From Salminus brasiliensis (Eukaryota; Chordata; Actinopteri; Characiformes; Bryconidae): a DNA stretch of 64,000 nucleotides. The position numbers and the translations under genes are program-made. The stretch spans positions 10,404,949 to 10,468,948 of the forward strand of contig NC_132891.1 of NCBI RefSeq assembly GCF_030463535.1, given 5' to 3'. Below, piece after piece: positions 11,001 through 22,539 of the stretch; position 1 is the stretch's first letter; the number at the start of each line of letters is the position of its first letter. The notes beneath the pieces were generated by a model that was not told the origin of the DNA, ran no database searches, and worked only from the letters and a program-made list of their open reading frames with translations.

Positions 11001-12584
11001 CAAGCTGCTACCTAGGTCCTGAATTTGCTTTGCACTCTGCATCTAGAATAATCTCAATCTAAACCGCCATCGGGTTTTATCACCTTCCAGCGAGGGCTTG
11101 TGTTACCCAGCCATATTCTCCTGCAAGGGAGCATGATTCAGATAATGCTTTGGCCATGGTTATAAAACTGGACAAATGAGTCATTCAGATGAGGGAAAGA
11201 AACAGACTCATTTTTCCTCCTCCCACCAATCAAAATCCTCCACCTCACTGTGCATCCATTGTACTGCCCGGCCGACATTTTCTCCCTGCTAAAGACCACC
11301 TCAGCTGAATGCAGAATGCAGCTTACCACATCAGTGAAGAAACTCAGTAATGTTCTCCATAGCTTATTTTAAAAAAATAGCGTCATGAGAGTGTCCTGCA
11401 ACAGCAACCACTGCCGTAATAAGTGACGATCAAATTTTAAAGCCCAGCCTCCATTACCTACCCAAGCTCGTCTCACTAGCCTCAAAAGCCAGCAAAACCA
11501 GTAATGTTTGTCGTTATTCTTCCAAATCATGCCAGCGAGGCACGTAAGGACAAGTCTAACTCGCAGCTGTTAGGGTCGCCACAGAAAAGCCGGAGCTAAA
11601 CTCGAAGCTGAGGTGCTCAGGATCAACAGATTAGGTAGACGAGCCAGTCTATAAATCTAAAACCTTAAAACAATGTTAAAATCATGTGTAGTTTTCCTAA
11701 AAAACACTGTTAATACTGTTAAAAATGTTTCACATCGCTCACTAGAGTATTTCCACATAAAGCAAATAACTTTTATGTAGTCGTTAATGAATCCAAGCGA
11801 CAATTTTAGCTAAGTTACTATGCTTTACCAATATCCCGGTGTGTTCCTCCAAGGGTGCGCTATCAAGAGTTGAGGGGGAGGCAGTTAAACCCCTCTCTTT
11901 ATCCCCTTTGACAAGTTTGGCGGTTTGCCTCTACCTGCCCAAACTGGTCTATCCAGTCAAGGAATGAGAGTTTGCCTCTATTGTGTTCTCTTTTTCTTTC
12001 CATTCATATAGATTGGAATCTGATACAGATTATGATATGACTCTATTCAAACGAGAACACCCTCTTCAACAAGCTAGCAAACAGCTCTTCTGCCAGTTCT
12101 GTAAAACCTATTTTTTTTTTTTTACATTTCCGACATACTAACTATATTCCAGCTAAGCAAAGAAGCAGACAGAACTGAGGCGAGCCAGAGCGAATGACTA
12201 AAAATGAGCAGAACGTCAAGGAAAGGACTTATTTCAAGTTAAAAAGTTACCCTTTTCTTCCTCAGAGTGGTCCACTGGCTCAGAAACCAGATATGAGAGA
12301 CACCATTGCAAGTTGGCCAGTCTGGTCTTCCTCTTCCCTCTTCTTGTTGATCGACGCCCAGTTCGCTGCAGAATACCTCGCTTTCAGCCGGAAGGAGACC
12401 ATCTTGAGTTGGGGACTGGATTCCCGACTAGGACGTAGACGCATACCTCTCGCAAGGTGGATATCAATGGGTAAGCCTTTGTCCCTACGAAGACGCTGAC
12501 GGTTGCTTGAGGCGATGCGACCTGTTTAAGCTCTTTGAGGAGAGAGACAGAATTTGTAAAGGGCTTGCCTTACATGTAGCAGGT

Positions 12585-12710
12585 CTCCCCCCGCCCCCAC
12601 AGGTGTAATTTTCATGCCGCAGCCAATCTCCTTGGCCTCTGGCGCTTGCAGGTGTGTCCCTCGCTCTGTGATAGGCCTGTCCCGCCCCGGAGGACACCCT
12701 CCACCTGCAC
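12585..12710 (-). promoter_or_regulatory. Candidate miR-200b/200a/429 promoter region with three E-boxes
   Basis: A GC-rich patch about 5 kb upstream of mir-200b holds CAGGTG at 12600-12605 and 12649-12654 and CACCTG at 12702-12707, three ZEB-type E-boxes in 108 bases. It also has a CCAAT element near 12622, a GC box (CCCCCCGCCCCC) just before 12600 and CCCGCCCCGG at 12681-12690. In mammals the cluster promoter lies roughly 4 kb upstream of miR-200b and carries several such E-boxes through which ZEB1/ZEB2 repress it. The match in distance and motif content is inference, and no transcription start is visible in the sequence. Confidence 0.4.
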
Positions 12711-12739
12711 CCCCCAGTCCCCCCCTTCCTGCTCAAGGT

Positions 12740-15700
12740 GCTCTATGAATGTTTATGATGTCAGCTTTAGCTTTGTGTGTGTAACTCAGGTGGGATTCAG
12801 AAGCTGGCTTTTGTAGTCCAGTGAGACCACTGCACACAAGCCAAAACCCACACCCCATTTCGAACAGACAGTAGGACTGAAGGAAGAAAATTGCAAATGG
12901 AAGTTCTAAGTAAATGGTTCTGGACTCTGGCCTGCCCTGTGAGAGGCCACTGAACAACTGCCCTTTGCCCAGTTTCATCTAAACATTTTCATATATTCTT
13001 ATGTGCAGTTAGCCAGACATAACTTACGCCGTCATGCCTAGCTGGCAAACTCCAAAGTGTCCATATGTAGAGTGCTGTGGGCCATTTGGTCCAAGTTATT
13101 CATTTTCAGAGGATAGTTTTGAGGAGATTAGATAAACAAGAAGCTTCTTGTACGAGGAAAGGGAAAGTCAAAGGGCAATAAGTGAGAAGAACATAAGACC
13201 TGGTAGACGGCCGAAACTCTTCTGATCAGATAAACAGTATTTAAGGCCTTCATCTTTGAGAGAGGAGGAAATCAAGCTCCTCTATTAAGCTCTAAAAAAA
13301 ATAGACAGGTGTTTCTGTGCATCCTTCCATTCTTGTAAGAGGACAATGCAATGCTCTGGACCTGAAAGGATGTGGAGCTGCCCTAGAAAGCAAGTCTCTG
13401 ACTATTATATTTAGTTGTTGAGCCTTCTGTGTAATTCTATGTCAAAATAAAACTGACCTTGCCTTGCACAAGGTGCCAAAAAGGGTTTCTTGGAGTTTTT
13501 CTGTAGGATAATCACTGTTGATTCCCTTTCAGAACCTTTTAGTAGACATATTTTTCATTACACATAGGTGTGAAGTGTGAAGAACCTTTTTAAAATCCAA
13601 AGAACCTCCAAGAACAAAATGTATAGTCATATGTTCAAACCCAAGACCCATTCACAAACCTTACTTTTTTAGTGTGTACACTGTGTGTTTGTCATCTTTT
13701 GGGTGTAGCAGGGCCTGGAGGCATCTCCTCTAATCCCTGTCTGCTGCAGGCTGCTGGGCCTGGCTGTACTCTGAGGGCTTGCTGTAATTGTCTGAAGTAG
13801 TTAAAATAATGCAGATAAGCCTTTAAACTGATGCTGTGTTTTAAAGGTGTCGTCAGAGAGAGGGGAGCAAGACGACGTGCTGAACATCTTAAAACACCAG
13901 AAAAGGAATAATGCAGCACCGTAGCTGCCAGTGGGTCATATGCTAACACAGAGCAGAGTAATCCTGCTGTTCACGTTGTGTTTAGTGGGTGTGGTCATAC
14001 TGTGCTGGTGTTATTCAAGGTCTTTTGTCATTGCAGTGACCGGTAGTGTCTTTCATGTCACTGCTGATTATGGTTTTAATGATGCTCCTCGAAATGGTGA
14101 TGGCTTGGTGACATCTTAGCCATCTTTTACTGTGTGTGAGCATCAAGTCTGAACAAAAGGCTGAGGTTTTTCCCATGACTACCTGATACTCGGAGGTGTA
14201 GGACACAATGACCGACCTCACCTCTGCTCTGCAATGAATCTCTCCCACACCGATCTGAACTAAAAATAATATAGAGTCGCCAAGGGCTTGCCTTTGAGAA
14301 AAATCCACTTGGCTCGAGTGAGGTGTTAGGCAAAACTGGTATGATCCAGAAAAAAGATGAACACTAGTACAAGTACAAATAATTAGAACAAAATTAAAGT
14401 ATTCGGCAAGCTATAGACACGTACACTTTTTTATTTCTCAGAATTGCATTTAAAAACTGCCTCCAGCAAACAGCCAAAAAAAAAAGTAAGTACAGGCCAA
14501 GTTTATCATTTCCAGTAACAAGCCTGCTGAAAAGAACTAGAACTAATAAAACTGTGTCCTGACTCCAAACACTGTGAGCAAACAGCATAAAACTAGAGCG
14601 ACAGCATTATTATCCACAAAACTGTCTCTGTCATATGCTGCTGTTCCACCTCAACAAATGCTACGATTAAGCTAACTTGCTTATGCCTCAAAGAAGGTTA
14701 TAATCATCATTGGAAATGAATCTATAAGGTAGAGAACGGAGAGCTGTATGACCCTTCCTCAGGAATTGAATACAGCAGCGCTTACATGTACAACTATTCT
14801 CCATGCAATTTGGAATTAATTCCAATCTCAAAATGAGTATATGTCAGTAATAAAACTAGTACAATCAATTTTGGCCTTAGCAGCACACCAATACCAATAT
14901 CTCTTGTCTAATTTTTTTCCTCCAATGCAAATTCTTAACACTGGATTGCAACACAGTATATATATATATGGTTTTAAATATTGTAGCTAAACAAAAGGTA
15001 TAACTTCTACAACTAAAGGTTATTGGTGCACACAATAATCAATCAAAAATATTTAAACCTCAAGAAGTAGATAAAGCTTATTTTAATGTTTTTGAGTAAT
15101 TTTCCATTGGGCTGCATAGACATTGCAATATATAATTTTCAGTAATATATACATAATATATAAAACAATACAGGACTTTTCACCTGATTTACTAGAAGTC
15201 CAACATGACATGATATTAACAATGATACTGGGCAGATATAAACTGCCTCTGCTAGATATAGCATGCAAAATAAGAACTGTGGGAATTTTCCTTTTGTGTG
15301 AAGCAGCATGACATATTTGCTATGATTTGAAGTTGTGCCTATGAAGTTGATTATTGCACATGTGCACATGGTGATGCTGAAATATGAAATATATTGTGGC
15401 ACCCTAATTGGGGAAGAGCAACAAACCTCTACGCTGTTAATCAGTCCTTGGCATACCCATGCTATCTTTTTTTTTTCAATGTACTCAAGTCATTTCCAGT
15501 ACCCTAAGTGACCTCACAGTTACCACCTTCAGTAACTGTGAAAATGCATTTCCAGCAACACGGTTACCACTTTCACTTGTTGAACAGCAGCCATGACTGA
15601 CTAAAATCTTACTTTCAGGTAATACCAACTTCAATGCTGTTAGGCAGTCCTTGGGATATCTGTGCTAGCAGACTTTTTAAAACCTCCCAGTAATAGATAA

Positions 15701-16790
15701 AGCTTAGGACAACAAAAGAAAAATACAGCTGCTTAAAATGCAGTAAAACTCATTTTGACTCTTTGGCTCTTCGTCTGGCCCGTTTGCACTCAACACTTTG
15801 TATTAGCAAGTGAAACTGGTTCTGATTCTGATGTGTCACTTAGCATTCAAAACAATTGCACTCCAGCTTGCTTAGCTCAAGTGGGGTCTACGTAATCTGG
15901 CTCCTAGTTAGTTATTGGCTCTTGGGACTGGTGAGGCCTAGCAAGCCGTGCATCCTGATCACCGGAGCAGGGTAATGTTCATCTGAGGCACCGCTGTGGA
16001 CAAAGAGCCGTTTCAATTAGCTGGACGACTGGATGAAGCTCTTCTCTCCGGCTGTCCAGGAGTGGAGGCCCCCACTGTGACTGCCCCTGAGAGAGGCCAG
16101 GAAATTGGCCTGTCTGAAAGGTGCGCTTTGTTTAGCATTAGCTCATTTGCATTCCAAATGAGGCCTAGAGTGAAGCGGTGGAGCACAACCAAAGCTCATT
16201 TGGGTAGAGATAGGTATCAGCCATGGCTGTCACGCAAGACCAGTGCGGAGGGACATTCATCACCAGCAGGCTGCTTTTCCAACAGGTGAGGGCCTTAGAG
16301 CTGACCAAGAACAGCGCAATCACGTCCACGTAGTGCTCTCATCCACATCTACATGCTCTGCATTGAACATATAGGTTTGAACAGGTTAAATATTCACACC
16401 CCTGCCGTGGCGGTCACACTGATTCTCTTTGACCTTTTTCAAAGAGGCTGACGCCAGACCAGTGAGTATAAGCAATGTAAATGCTCTGTGACATGCTGTT
16501 TTTCATAGTGGTTTGCATTTATTACCTAAATGCTGTCTACACAGACCGGGCACAGCACAATGATCTGCCTCTTCTTCAATGACAAACAAATGATTCCACG
16601 AACTTATGAGCTTGGGCAGAAATACGACTGGGTCATTTCTTAGGGAAATGAAAATGAATTAAAGTGGATTTCTAAATGATTCTAAATGATGAAATGATCG
16701 CAAACTGCCGCCCTGTAATGAGGGTATTCCTGCTTTGCGCCCAGTAAATAAATATGCATATACACTGAATATGTGTATGTGTGATCAAGA
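12740..16790. other. Intergenic DNA, no gene recognised
   Basis: It contains a GGTTCTT-family fragment at about 13460-13620, AT-rich stretches (14.8-15.2 kb) and a weak internal direct repeat (a CTGTTA..CAGTCCTTGG motif near 15431 and 15635). The 15.97-16.25 kb part is mixed in composition, free of obvious repeats and carries an octamer site. Confidence 0.5.
16145..16152 (+). promoter_or_regulatory. Octamer motif ATTTGCAT
   Basis: A perfect POU/octamer site overlaps CATTCCA (TEAD-like) and follows CTTTGTTT (Sox/Fox-like) within 35 bases, in a segment without obvious repeats. A second perfect octamer lies at 17645-17652. This is motif-level evidence only. Confidence 0.3.
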
Positions 16791-16792
16791 CT

Positions 16793-17445
16793 ACAGTCAT
16801 GAAAAAAATAGGACACCTTATGTCTTTTTAAACATATTTAAACATCTCGACATTTGATTTTCATTTGAACAACATTGAGGGATGGAGGTAATATAACTAA
16901 GCACATACAACTGAAGAAATGATTCATGTAAACTGTAATTATTAGGAATGCAGTTGTCTTGTGAGGTAAAACTTAGAACATCCCACATTTATTACTACTT
17001 AAGTGTCTAAAATCAGAATCAGGTGCAGCACATCAACTGCAGGCAGTTGTAACATCATTAGAGAGGATTTTGGAGGAACATGTCTTATTTAAACCCTAGA
17101 CATGTAGTTTGGTTTACTTATGATTGATAAAGTGATTGGTATCACCATAGCCAGATCCAAAGCGCTTGTAGATGCAGATGAGTCTGGGAAGATGTCTAAC
17201 GAGAGCGCAGAACATTTAGAAATCAGCCGTTCCAAGTGAAACAGCTCCCAACATGGCCAGATCAGGACATCCTAGCACGTTCGGCCCACAAGCAGACCCC
17301 AAGATGCATAAAGAAGTCTCCAACAATCCTAAAATGTCATTATGGACCTACAGGTAGCTCTTGCCACAGTTTATGGCAACGTACTATTCTCATGGTGGTG
17401 CAAACACAGCAAACTGCAAACTGCATGCTTACATTCGGCCTCTGA
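16793..17445 (+). mobile_element. Tc1-like transposon remnant, 5' part
   Basis: It starts with a terminal-repeat-like ACAGTCATGAAAAAAATAGG and continues into a decayed transposase coding stretch from about 17200, whose conceptual pieces (for example 'ISRS', 'TWPDQDILARSAHKQTPR') follow the N-terminal paired-type DNA-binding domain of fish Tc1 transposases. The catalytic domain and the right end are missing. Several frames are needed to read it. Confidence 0.7.
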
Positions 17446-17569
17446 ATCTTCCCTCATCTGTTTGATTACCTGAAACCACGATAACCTCTTTGACCTGCTA
17501 ACGGTCTCTTAATAATGAAAAATACGGCCTTTGAGATCTTCACATATGTCTCCCCACATCTGTTTTCTA

Positions 17570-17720
17570 TTTCCACAGGTGTCTTTCATTCCACCTGCTT
17601 TGCTTTTGTGTCTTGATTGAGGTGTCTCCTGGCTAATTACAGAGATTTGCATTGTCCTTGCAGGAAATGAGGGCTTAGCACAGGTGGGATGATAAAAGCG
17701 CCCTCGGCGAGATCTAAATG
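17570..17720. promoter_or_regulatory. Putative regulatory segment with E-boxes and an octamer
   Basis: CAGGTG or CACCTG-type motifs occur near 17576, 17595 and 17681, and a perfect ATTTGCAT lies at 17645-17652, with a GATAAAA nearby. The segment is not recognisably repetitive. It could be an enhancer for either flanking gene, but nothing proves it. Confidence 0.25.
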
Positions 17721-18126
17721 CATTTTGGCTTCTTTTGCCATTACGTCTGTTTTTAAGTGGGGTTTCTTAAAATATGCTAGAACCTTAAATAAACTATAGC
17801 TACGTACTACCTGCCGATCTCTCAGTCATCTCTAATCAGACACTGCTAAAAGCCTGAAAATGACTAAAATGAATCTTGTAACTGGAACAGAAGCTTTTGC
17901 ATCTAATGTAGACATGTTAAATAAAAATTGCTAAGCCACATTTCTGTGTTTAATTTCTAAACCCTGCCTTTGTCATGAAAGGATGTTCTCCGCCAGCAGG
18001 ATAATCACCGGAGACTGGAGAGTTTTTGGTGCTGCACAAGCGTACCTGCAACCACAGCCCTGCTCCAACTTGCCATCATCAGGTAATTGGCCCCTAGAGA
18101 CAGGCAGGGTAGCGTGCATCCATGTA

Positions 18127-18147
18127 TGTGTGTGTGTGTGTGTGTGT
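18127..18147. repeat. (GT)n microsatellite
   Basis: About ten GT units. Confidence 0.95.
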
Positions 18148-18313
18148 ATGAGCCTACTTGAAGGTCCACATGGAACATGGTTGCCATAGAACAGAGAGAA
18201 GGAGTCAGACATAGCAATTACTGAAGCTCATTTTCTCCACAACATGTCAGCTAACAAATGGCAGCTGTATTCACATATATGATTTAATGCATTTTTAGAA
18301 GCCATTCTTAATT

Positions 18314-18316
<3 letters not shown>

Positions 18317-18374
<58 letters not shown>
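18317..18374. repeat. (TA)n microsatellite
   Basis: About 29 uninterrupted TA units; able to extrude a cruciform and likely length-polymorphic. Confidence 0.98.
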
Positions 18375-18377
<3 letters not shown>

Positions 18378-19006
18378 CAAACTAGCCCAAGATATTATGA
18401 CTGTATGCACTCTAAAAATGCAGCTATAAGCAAACTGCTTGTGAAAAACTAGCTTGTGTTTTACTACATCAGCAGAGCTTATAAAGTCAGAGGACTAATT
18501 GTAACTGCTAAGCGTGCTGGGAAAAATTCTAATTAGAGAAACAGAGAAATTGATAACTTGTGGAACCGTAGGTAAAGATGAGTATTTCTGTATTCATTCC
18601 TAGCATTACAGTCATTTTAAAATGCTGGCTCACTCACTCGCTCTCTCACTCACTCATAGTCAGCCTGTGGTCACACTTTATTATCAAGTCACTGTGGTCA
18701 ACAGGTCACTGTGATGTTTCTTTACAGTCACATGGCCACAGTAATGTCATCTACAGCCATATATGAAAGCAGATCAGATCACATTTCTAAAAGATCAGAT
18801 ATCTGTGTTCACACAACTCAGATTTGTACCATTCAGGCAAAGTCCCCAAAGAAAATGTTTCAAATGTAAGAGAAGACCAGTGCATGGAGCCATCTACAGT
18901 CTGCAGAAGATTTGGACTTCAGCAGACAGACATGGTTCATATCAAACCCCCTTCAGCTCCACTACTTCACTACATGTCTTAACATAGTACCCTGTCACAA
19001 GTTCAC

Positions 19007-19303
19007 TGTGTTTTTTCCAGGACCACTTTTTGTAGTTACTGACCACCTCATACCAGAAACCCCCCACAAGACCTGCCTGATGGTTTGGAGATGTTCTGAC
19101 CCGGTCATCCAGCCATCATATCTTGGTTCTTGTCAAAGTAGCTGAGATTCTTATGCTTGCCCCATTTGTCCTTTTTTTTAACAGACATCACCTTCAAGAA
19201 CTGACTGTTCACTTTCTACCTATACATCCCACCCCCTCATCAGATGCCACTGTAGATGCCACATCACCTGTCAGTGGTGCTAAGGTTACGACTGATCGGT
19301 GTA
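19007..19303 (-). mobile_element. Tc1-like MITE (family B), copy 1
   Basis: The right end ACTGATCGGTGTA at 19291-19303 matches the terminal repeat of a common fish Tc1-like element. Internally 'CCCACAAGACCTGCCTGATG', 'TTCTGACCCGGTCATCCAGC' and 'ATTCTTATGCTTGCCCCAT' are shared with copies at 25.0, 43.95, 48.37 and 63.2 kb. On the minus strand these correspond to the first part of a transposase, but the element is internally deleted. The left boundary is uncertain. Confidence 0.7.
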
Positions 19304-19532
19304 TGGCAGTAATGCCAAGGTTTATTTGTGTTTTAATGGAGTAGCTTAAGCCTCGTAAACCTTCTAAATGAATAGACTGTTGCCCAAAGTTTGTACAAGG
19401 ATGGTATTGCTGATATAACCTGCTACAAGCTGAAGAACCTGCAGATGACTTTCCGTCTAATGCAGCTGGCTCATCTGGCTTATCAGCTTAGCTGCCAATG
19501 ACATAACTCTCATGTCATACTGATGGAGACAG

Positions 19533-19573
19533 TGCCACAGTGGAGATCATACTGAAAGATCTCCACTGTGGCA
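19533..19573. repeat. Perfect inverted repeat (16-base arms, 9-base loop)
   Basis: TGCCACAGTGGAGATC at 19533-19548 is exactly reverse-complemented at 19558-19573. No transposon end or known RNA is recognised. Confidence 0.9.
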
Positions 19574-20399
19574 TATTAACAATCACTGGTACAGTAGGGC
19601 TTTATAGATAAGGGAACATCCTGACCAGCCCCACAAGCTAAGTAATTCAGAAGAGAGTTAAAAAAAACTTCATTGTCATTTGCATCACATGTATTACATG
19701 GGGTGGAACAAATTCAAGGTCCCAGTTACACCCAAAGAGCAGTTATTGAATAAATAAAATAGTTATAATTCATTCTAGAATATAGGAAGGGTAGACATAA
19801 ATAGGAAAAGTGGGAAAGCAGAGAAATTAAAAAAGCAATCCCATTATAAAGTATCCAAGTGTGGGTAATGTGTCTAAGTGTCCTCAAAAAGTGCCAGTGC
19901 AGTGTGATTGGCTAGGTTAAAAAAGTGTGAGTTCAGTGTGTAAATGCAATGTTTTATGTAAAAATGTAAATATATTTTAATGTATGTTCAGTTTTGGATA
20001 TTTCGTTCTTGTCTTTTTCATGCTTGCAAAGATAAGGCATTACTTTACTATTTACTCACAATATAATGCCCCCTGAAGTAGAGCCACCCTCTACAAACCA
20101 TTAACAACACACCTGTGCTGGCCCGGTTTTCTGTCACGCACAAATACTGAAAGAGAAATCAAGTGCTATAGAGTTTATTTAGATAACAGGGCAGAGTGTT
20201 GACCCAGTGGCCTCTTCTCTTATTGTTCTCCCCTTAATGCCATGTCTGCATGGTTGGGTTACAGAGCATATGTGGTATTGTTAAGCTGTGTGCTTTTTCC
20301 CCAGACAACATAACCTTGTATTGCATGAACACACCTGCTTTCTCTGCAGTTTAATGAAAACACTTGATTGGTTGGTAATCTTATGATTAAAGAAAAAGC

Positions 20400-20697
20400 T
20401 GCAGTGCTGTGCACAAGTATTTGGCAGCATGATATTTTATAGCATAGTATGTACTTTAGAAATTTAGAAATAAATACATTGGGTTTATTAGCAATTTATG
20501 GTGCATATCCTACAGCCCTTATTTTGCCACAGTGATCATTGGTACAACTCTCGTCCTGATCTTGACCTAAAGCTATTTTATAACTGCAAGACTTAAGCAA
20601 TTAAACACACCTGAGTAACCACAGACACCTGTGGAGCCCAAAAATGATGGTGCTTTCAAATTTGACATCCACAAATATCCTTAAATTGAAATATTAT
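20400..20697. mobile_element. Decayed transposon flank hosting the DD37E element
   Basis: It begins CAGTGCTGTGCACAAGTATTT, similar to the ends of Tc1-type elements, and is cut at a TA by the element starting at 20699. No coding frame survives. Class assignment is tentative. Confidence 0.35.
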
Positions 20698-20698
20698 A

Positions 20699-22244
20699 CA
20701 GTGTGTGCAGAATTATTAGAATTATTATAAGTTGTATTTGAGAGGATTATTTTTATTATTGAACAACTATGTTCTCAATCAACCCAAAATAATCATAAAT
20801 ATCAAAGCTTAATATTTGTTGGAGTTGGAGTGGGTTTTTTTTTTAAGGTTTGGCTATCTTAGGAGGATATCTGTTTGTGCAGGTAACTATTACTGTGCAG
20901 AATTATTAGGCAACTAAATAAAAAACAAATATATACCCATCTCACTTGTTTATTTTCACCAGGTAAACCAATAGAACAAAATTTAGAAATAAACATTTCT
21001 GACATTCAAAAAAAACAAAACCAAAAACAAATCAGTGACCAATATAGCCACCTTTCTTTACGATGACACTCAAAAGCCTTCCATCCATAGATTCTGTCAG
21101 TTGCTTGATCTGTTTACGATCAACATTGCGTACAGCAGACACCACAGCCTCCCAGACACTGTTCAGAGAGGTGTACTGTTTTCCCTCCCTGTAGATCTCA
21201 CATTTTATGAGGAACCACAGGTTCTCTATAGGGTTCAGATCAGGTGAACAAGGGGGCCATGTCATCATTTTTTCTTCTTTTAGACCCTTACTGGCCAGCC
21301 ACGCTGTGGAGTATTTGGATGCATGTGATGGAGCATTGTCCTGCATGAAAATCATGTTTTTCTTGAACGATACCGACTTCTTTCTGTACCACTGCTTGAA
21401 GAAGGTTTCTTCCAGAAACTGGCGGTAGGTCTGGGAGTTGAGCTTCACTCCATCCTCAACCCGAAAAGGTCCCACAAGTTTATCTTAGATGATACCAGCC
21501 CATACCAGTACCCCACCTCCACCTTGCTGGTGTCTGAGTCAGAGTGGAGCTCTCTGCCCTTTACTGATCCAGCCTCGGGCCCATCCATCTGGCCCATCAA
21601 GAGTCACTCGCATTTCATCAGTCCATAAAACCAAATTTCTTGGCCCAGTCTTGACGTTTCATCTTATGTTTCTTGTTCAAAGGTGGTCGTTTTTCAGCCT
21701 TCGTTACCTTGGCCATGTCCCTGAGTATCGCACACCTTGTGCTTTTTGATACTCCAGTAACGTTGCAGCTCTGAAATATGGCAAAACTGGTGGCAAATGG
21801 CATCTTGGCAGCTTCACGCTTGATTTTCCTCAATTCATGGGCAGTTATTTTGCGCCTTTTTTTTTACACGTTTCTTACGACCCTGTTGGCTATTTGCCAT
21901 GAAACGCTTGATTGTTCGGTGATGACACTTCAAAAGTCTGGCACTTTCAAGACTGCTGCATCCCTCTGCAAGACATCTCACAATTTTTGACTTTTCAGAG
22001 TCCGTCAAATCTCTCTTCTGACCCATTTTGCCAAAGAAAAGGAAGTTGCCTAATAATTAAGTACACCTTATATAGGGTGTTGATGTCATTAGACCACACC
22101 CCTTCTCAATATAGAGATGCACATAACCTGACTTACTTGATTGGTAGTTGGCTTTCAAGCCTATAGAGCTTGGAGTAGGACAACATGTATAAAAAGGATG
22201 ATGTGATCAAAATACTCATTTGCCTAATAATTCTGCACACAGTG
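20699..22244 (-). mobile_element. Nearly full-length Tc1/mariner element, DD37E (TRT-like)
   Basis: Outer inverted repeats CAGTGTGTGCAGAATTATTA (20699-20718) and its near-complement ending CTGCACACAGTG (22233-22244) are flanked by TA on both sides, the standard Tc1/mariner target duplication. Related inner copies occur at 20893-20913 and 22046-22058, about 190 bases inside each end, giving the IR/DR architecture known from Sleeping Beauty-type elements. The body holds a minus-strand transposase pseudogene. In the catalytic domain I count 37 residues between the second D (QDNAPSH) and the E (NPIENLW), the DD37E spacing that I recall for the TRT lineage, not DD34E as in classical Tc1. Confidence 0.85.
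21032..22026 (-). pseudogene. Tc1/mariner transposase pseudogene (DD37E)
   Basis: The coding region reads from a start at 22026 to a stop at 21032, about 330 codons and so near the usual family length. The first block (22026 to about 21867) is a helix-turn-helix DNA-binding segment starting MGQKRDLTDSEKSKIV. A frame change lies in a T run at about 21859-21867. The second block (21833-21618) contains the second DNA-binding part, ending at a frame change near 21625. The third frame carries the catalytic domain: WTDE with the first D near 21620, two in-frame stops at 21539-21541 and 21485-21487, then an open 147-codon block (21475-21032) with QDNAPSH and SPDLNPIENLW. With two frame changes and two stops it cannot make an active enzyme. 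Confidence 0.9.
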
Positions 22245-22499
22245 TAATGTAACCATAAACATGTGCATTGTTTGGAAGGCACATTTGTACAGTATAAATA
22301 ATATAGTGTAAATTTAGTGTCAAAAATATAGGATGAAGATGAATAGTGGTAAATATTACTTATTAAAAGTTACTTCAGTAAATACATTTGAAAATTCTAA
22401 CAAGATGTCAAGCCTTATAGAGAGATGCCATGAAGTATTTATTACATACCTTTTTCTTATAGTATTTCATTTCTTATGAATTAGTAGGTTTATTAGGCT

Positions 22500-22539
22500 C
22501 TATTACTACAGTATTACTAGTGTAATACTGTAGTAATAG
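22500..22539. repeat. Perfect palindrome (18-base arms, 4-base centre)
   Basis: CTATTACTACAGTATTAC at 22500-22517 is exactly reverse-complemented at 22522-22539 around TAGT. It lies 256 bases outside the DD37E element and is not part of its inverted repeats. Confidence 0.95.

Larger units (their letters stand above)
8700..12480. other. Intergenic upstream flank of the miR-200 cluster
   Basis: No coding exon is recognised. The interval contains GA- and TC-rich simple tracts (around 9100-9250, 9420-9480 and 9582-9602), an E-box pair at 9655-9708, a MITE at 10307-10658 and a CA microsatellite at 10962-10997. Confidence 0.6.

Noticed and set aside
12194..12499. 101-codon plus-strand frame near the candidate promoter
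   Set aside because: No recognisable domain or splice structure; probably chance.
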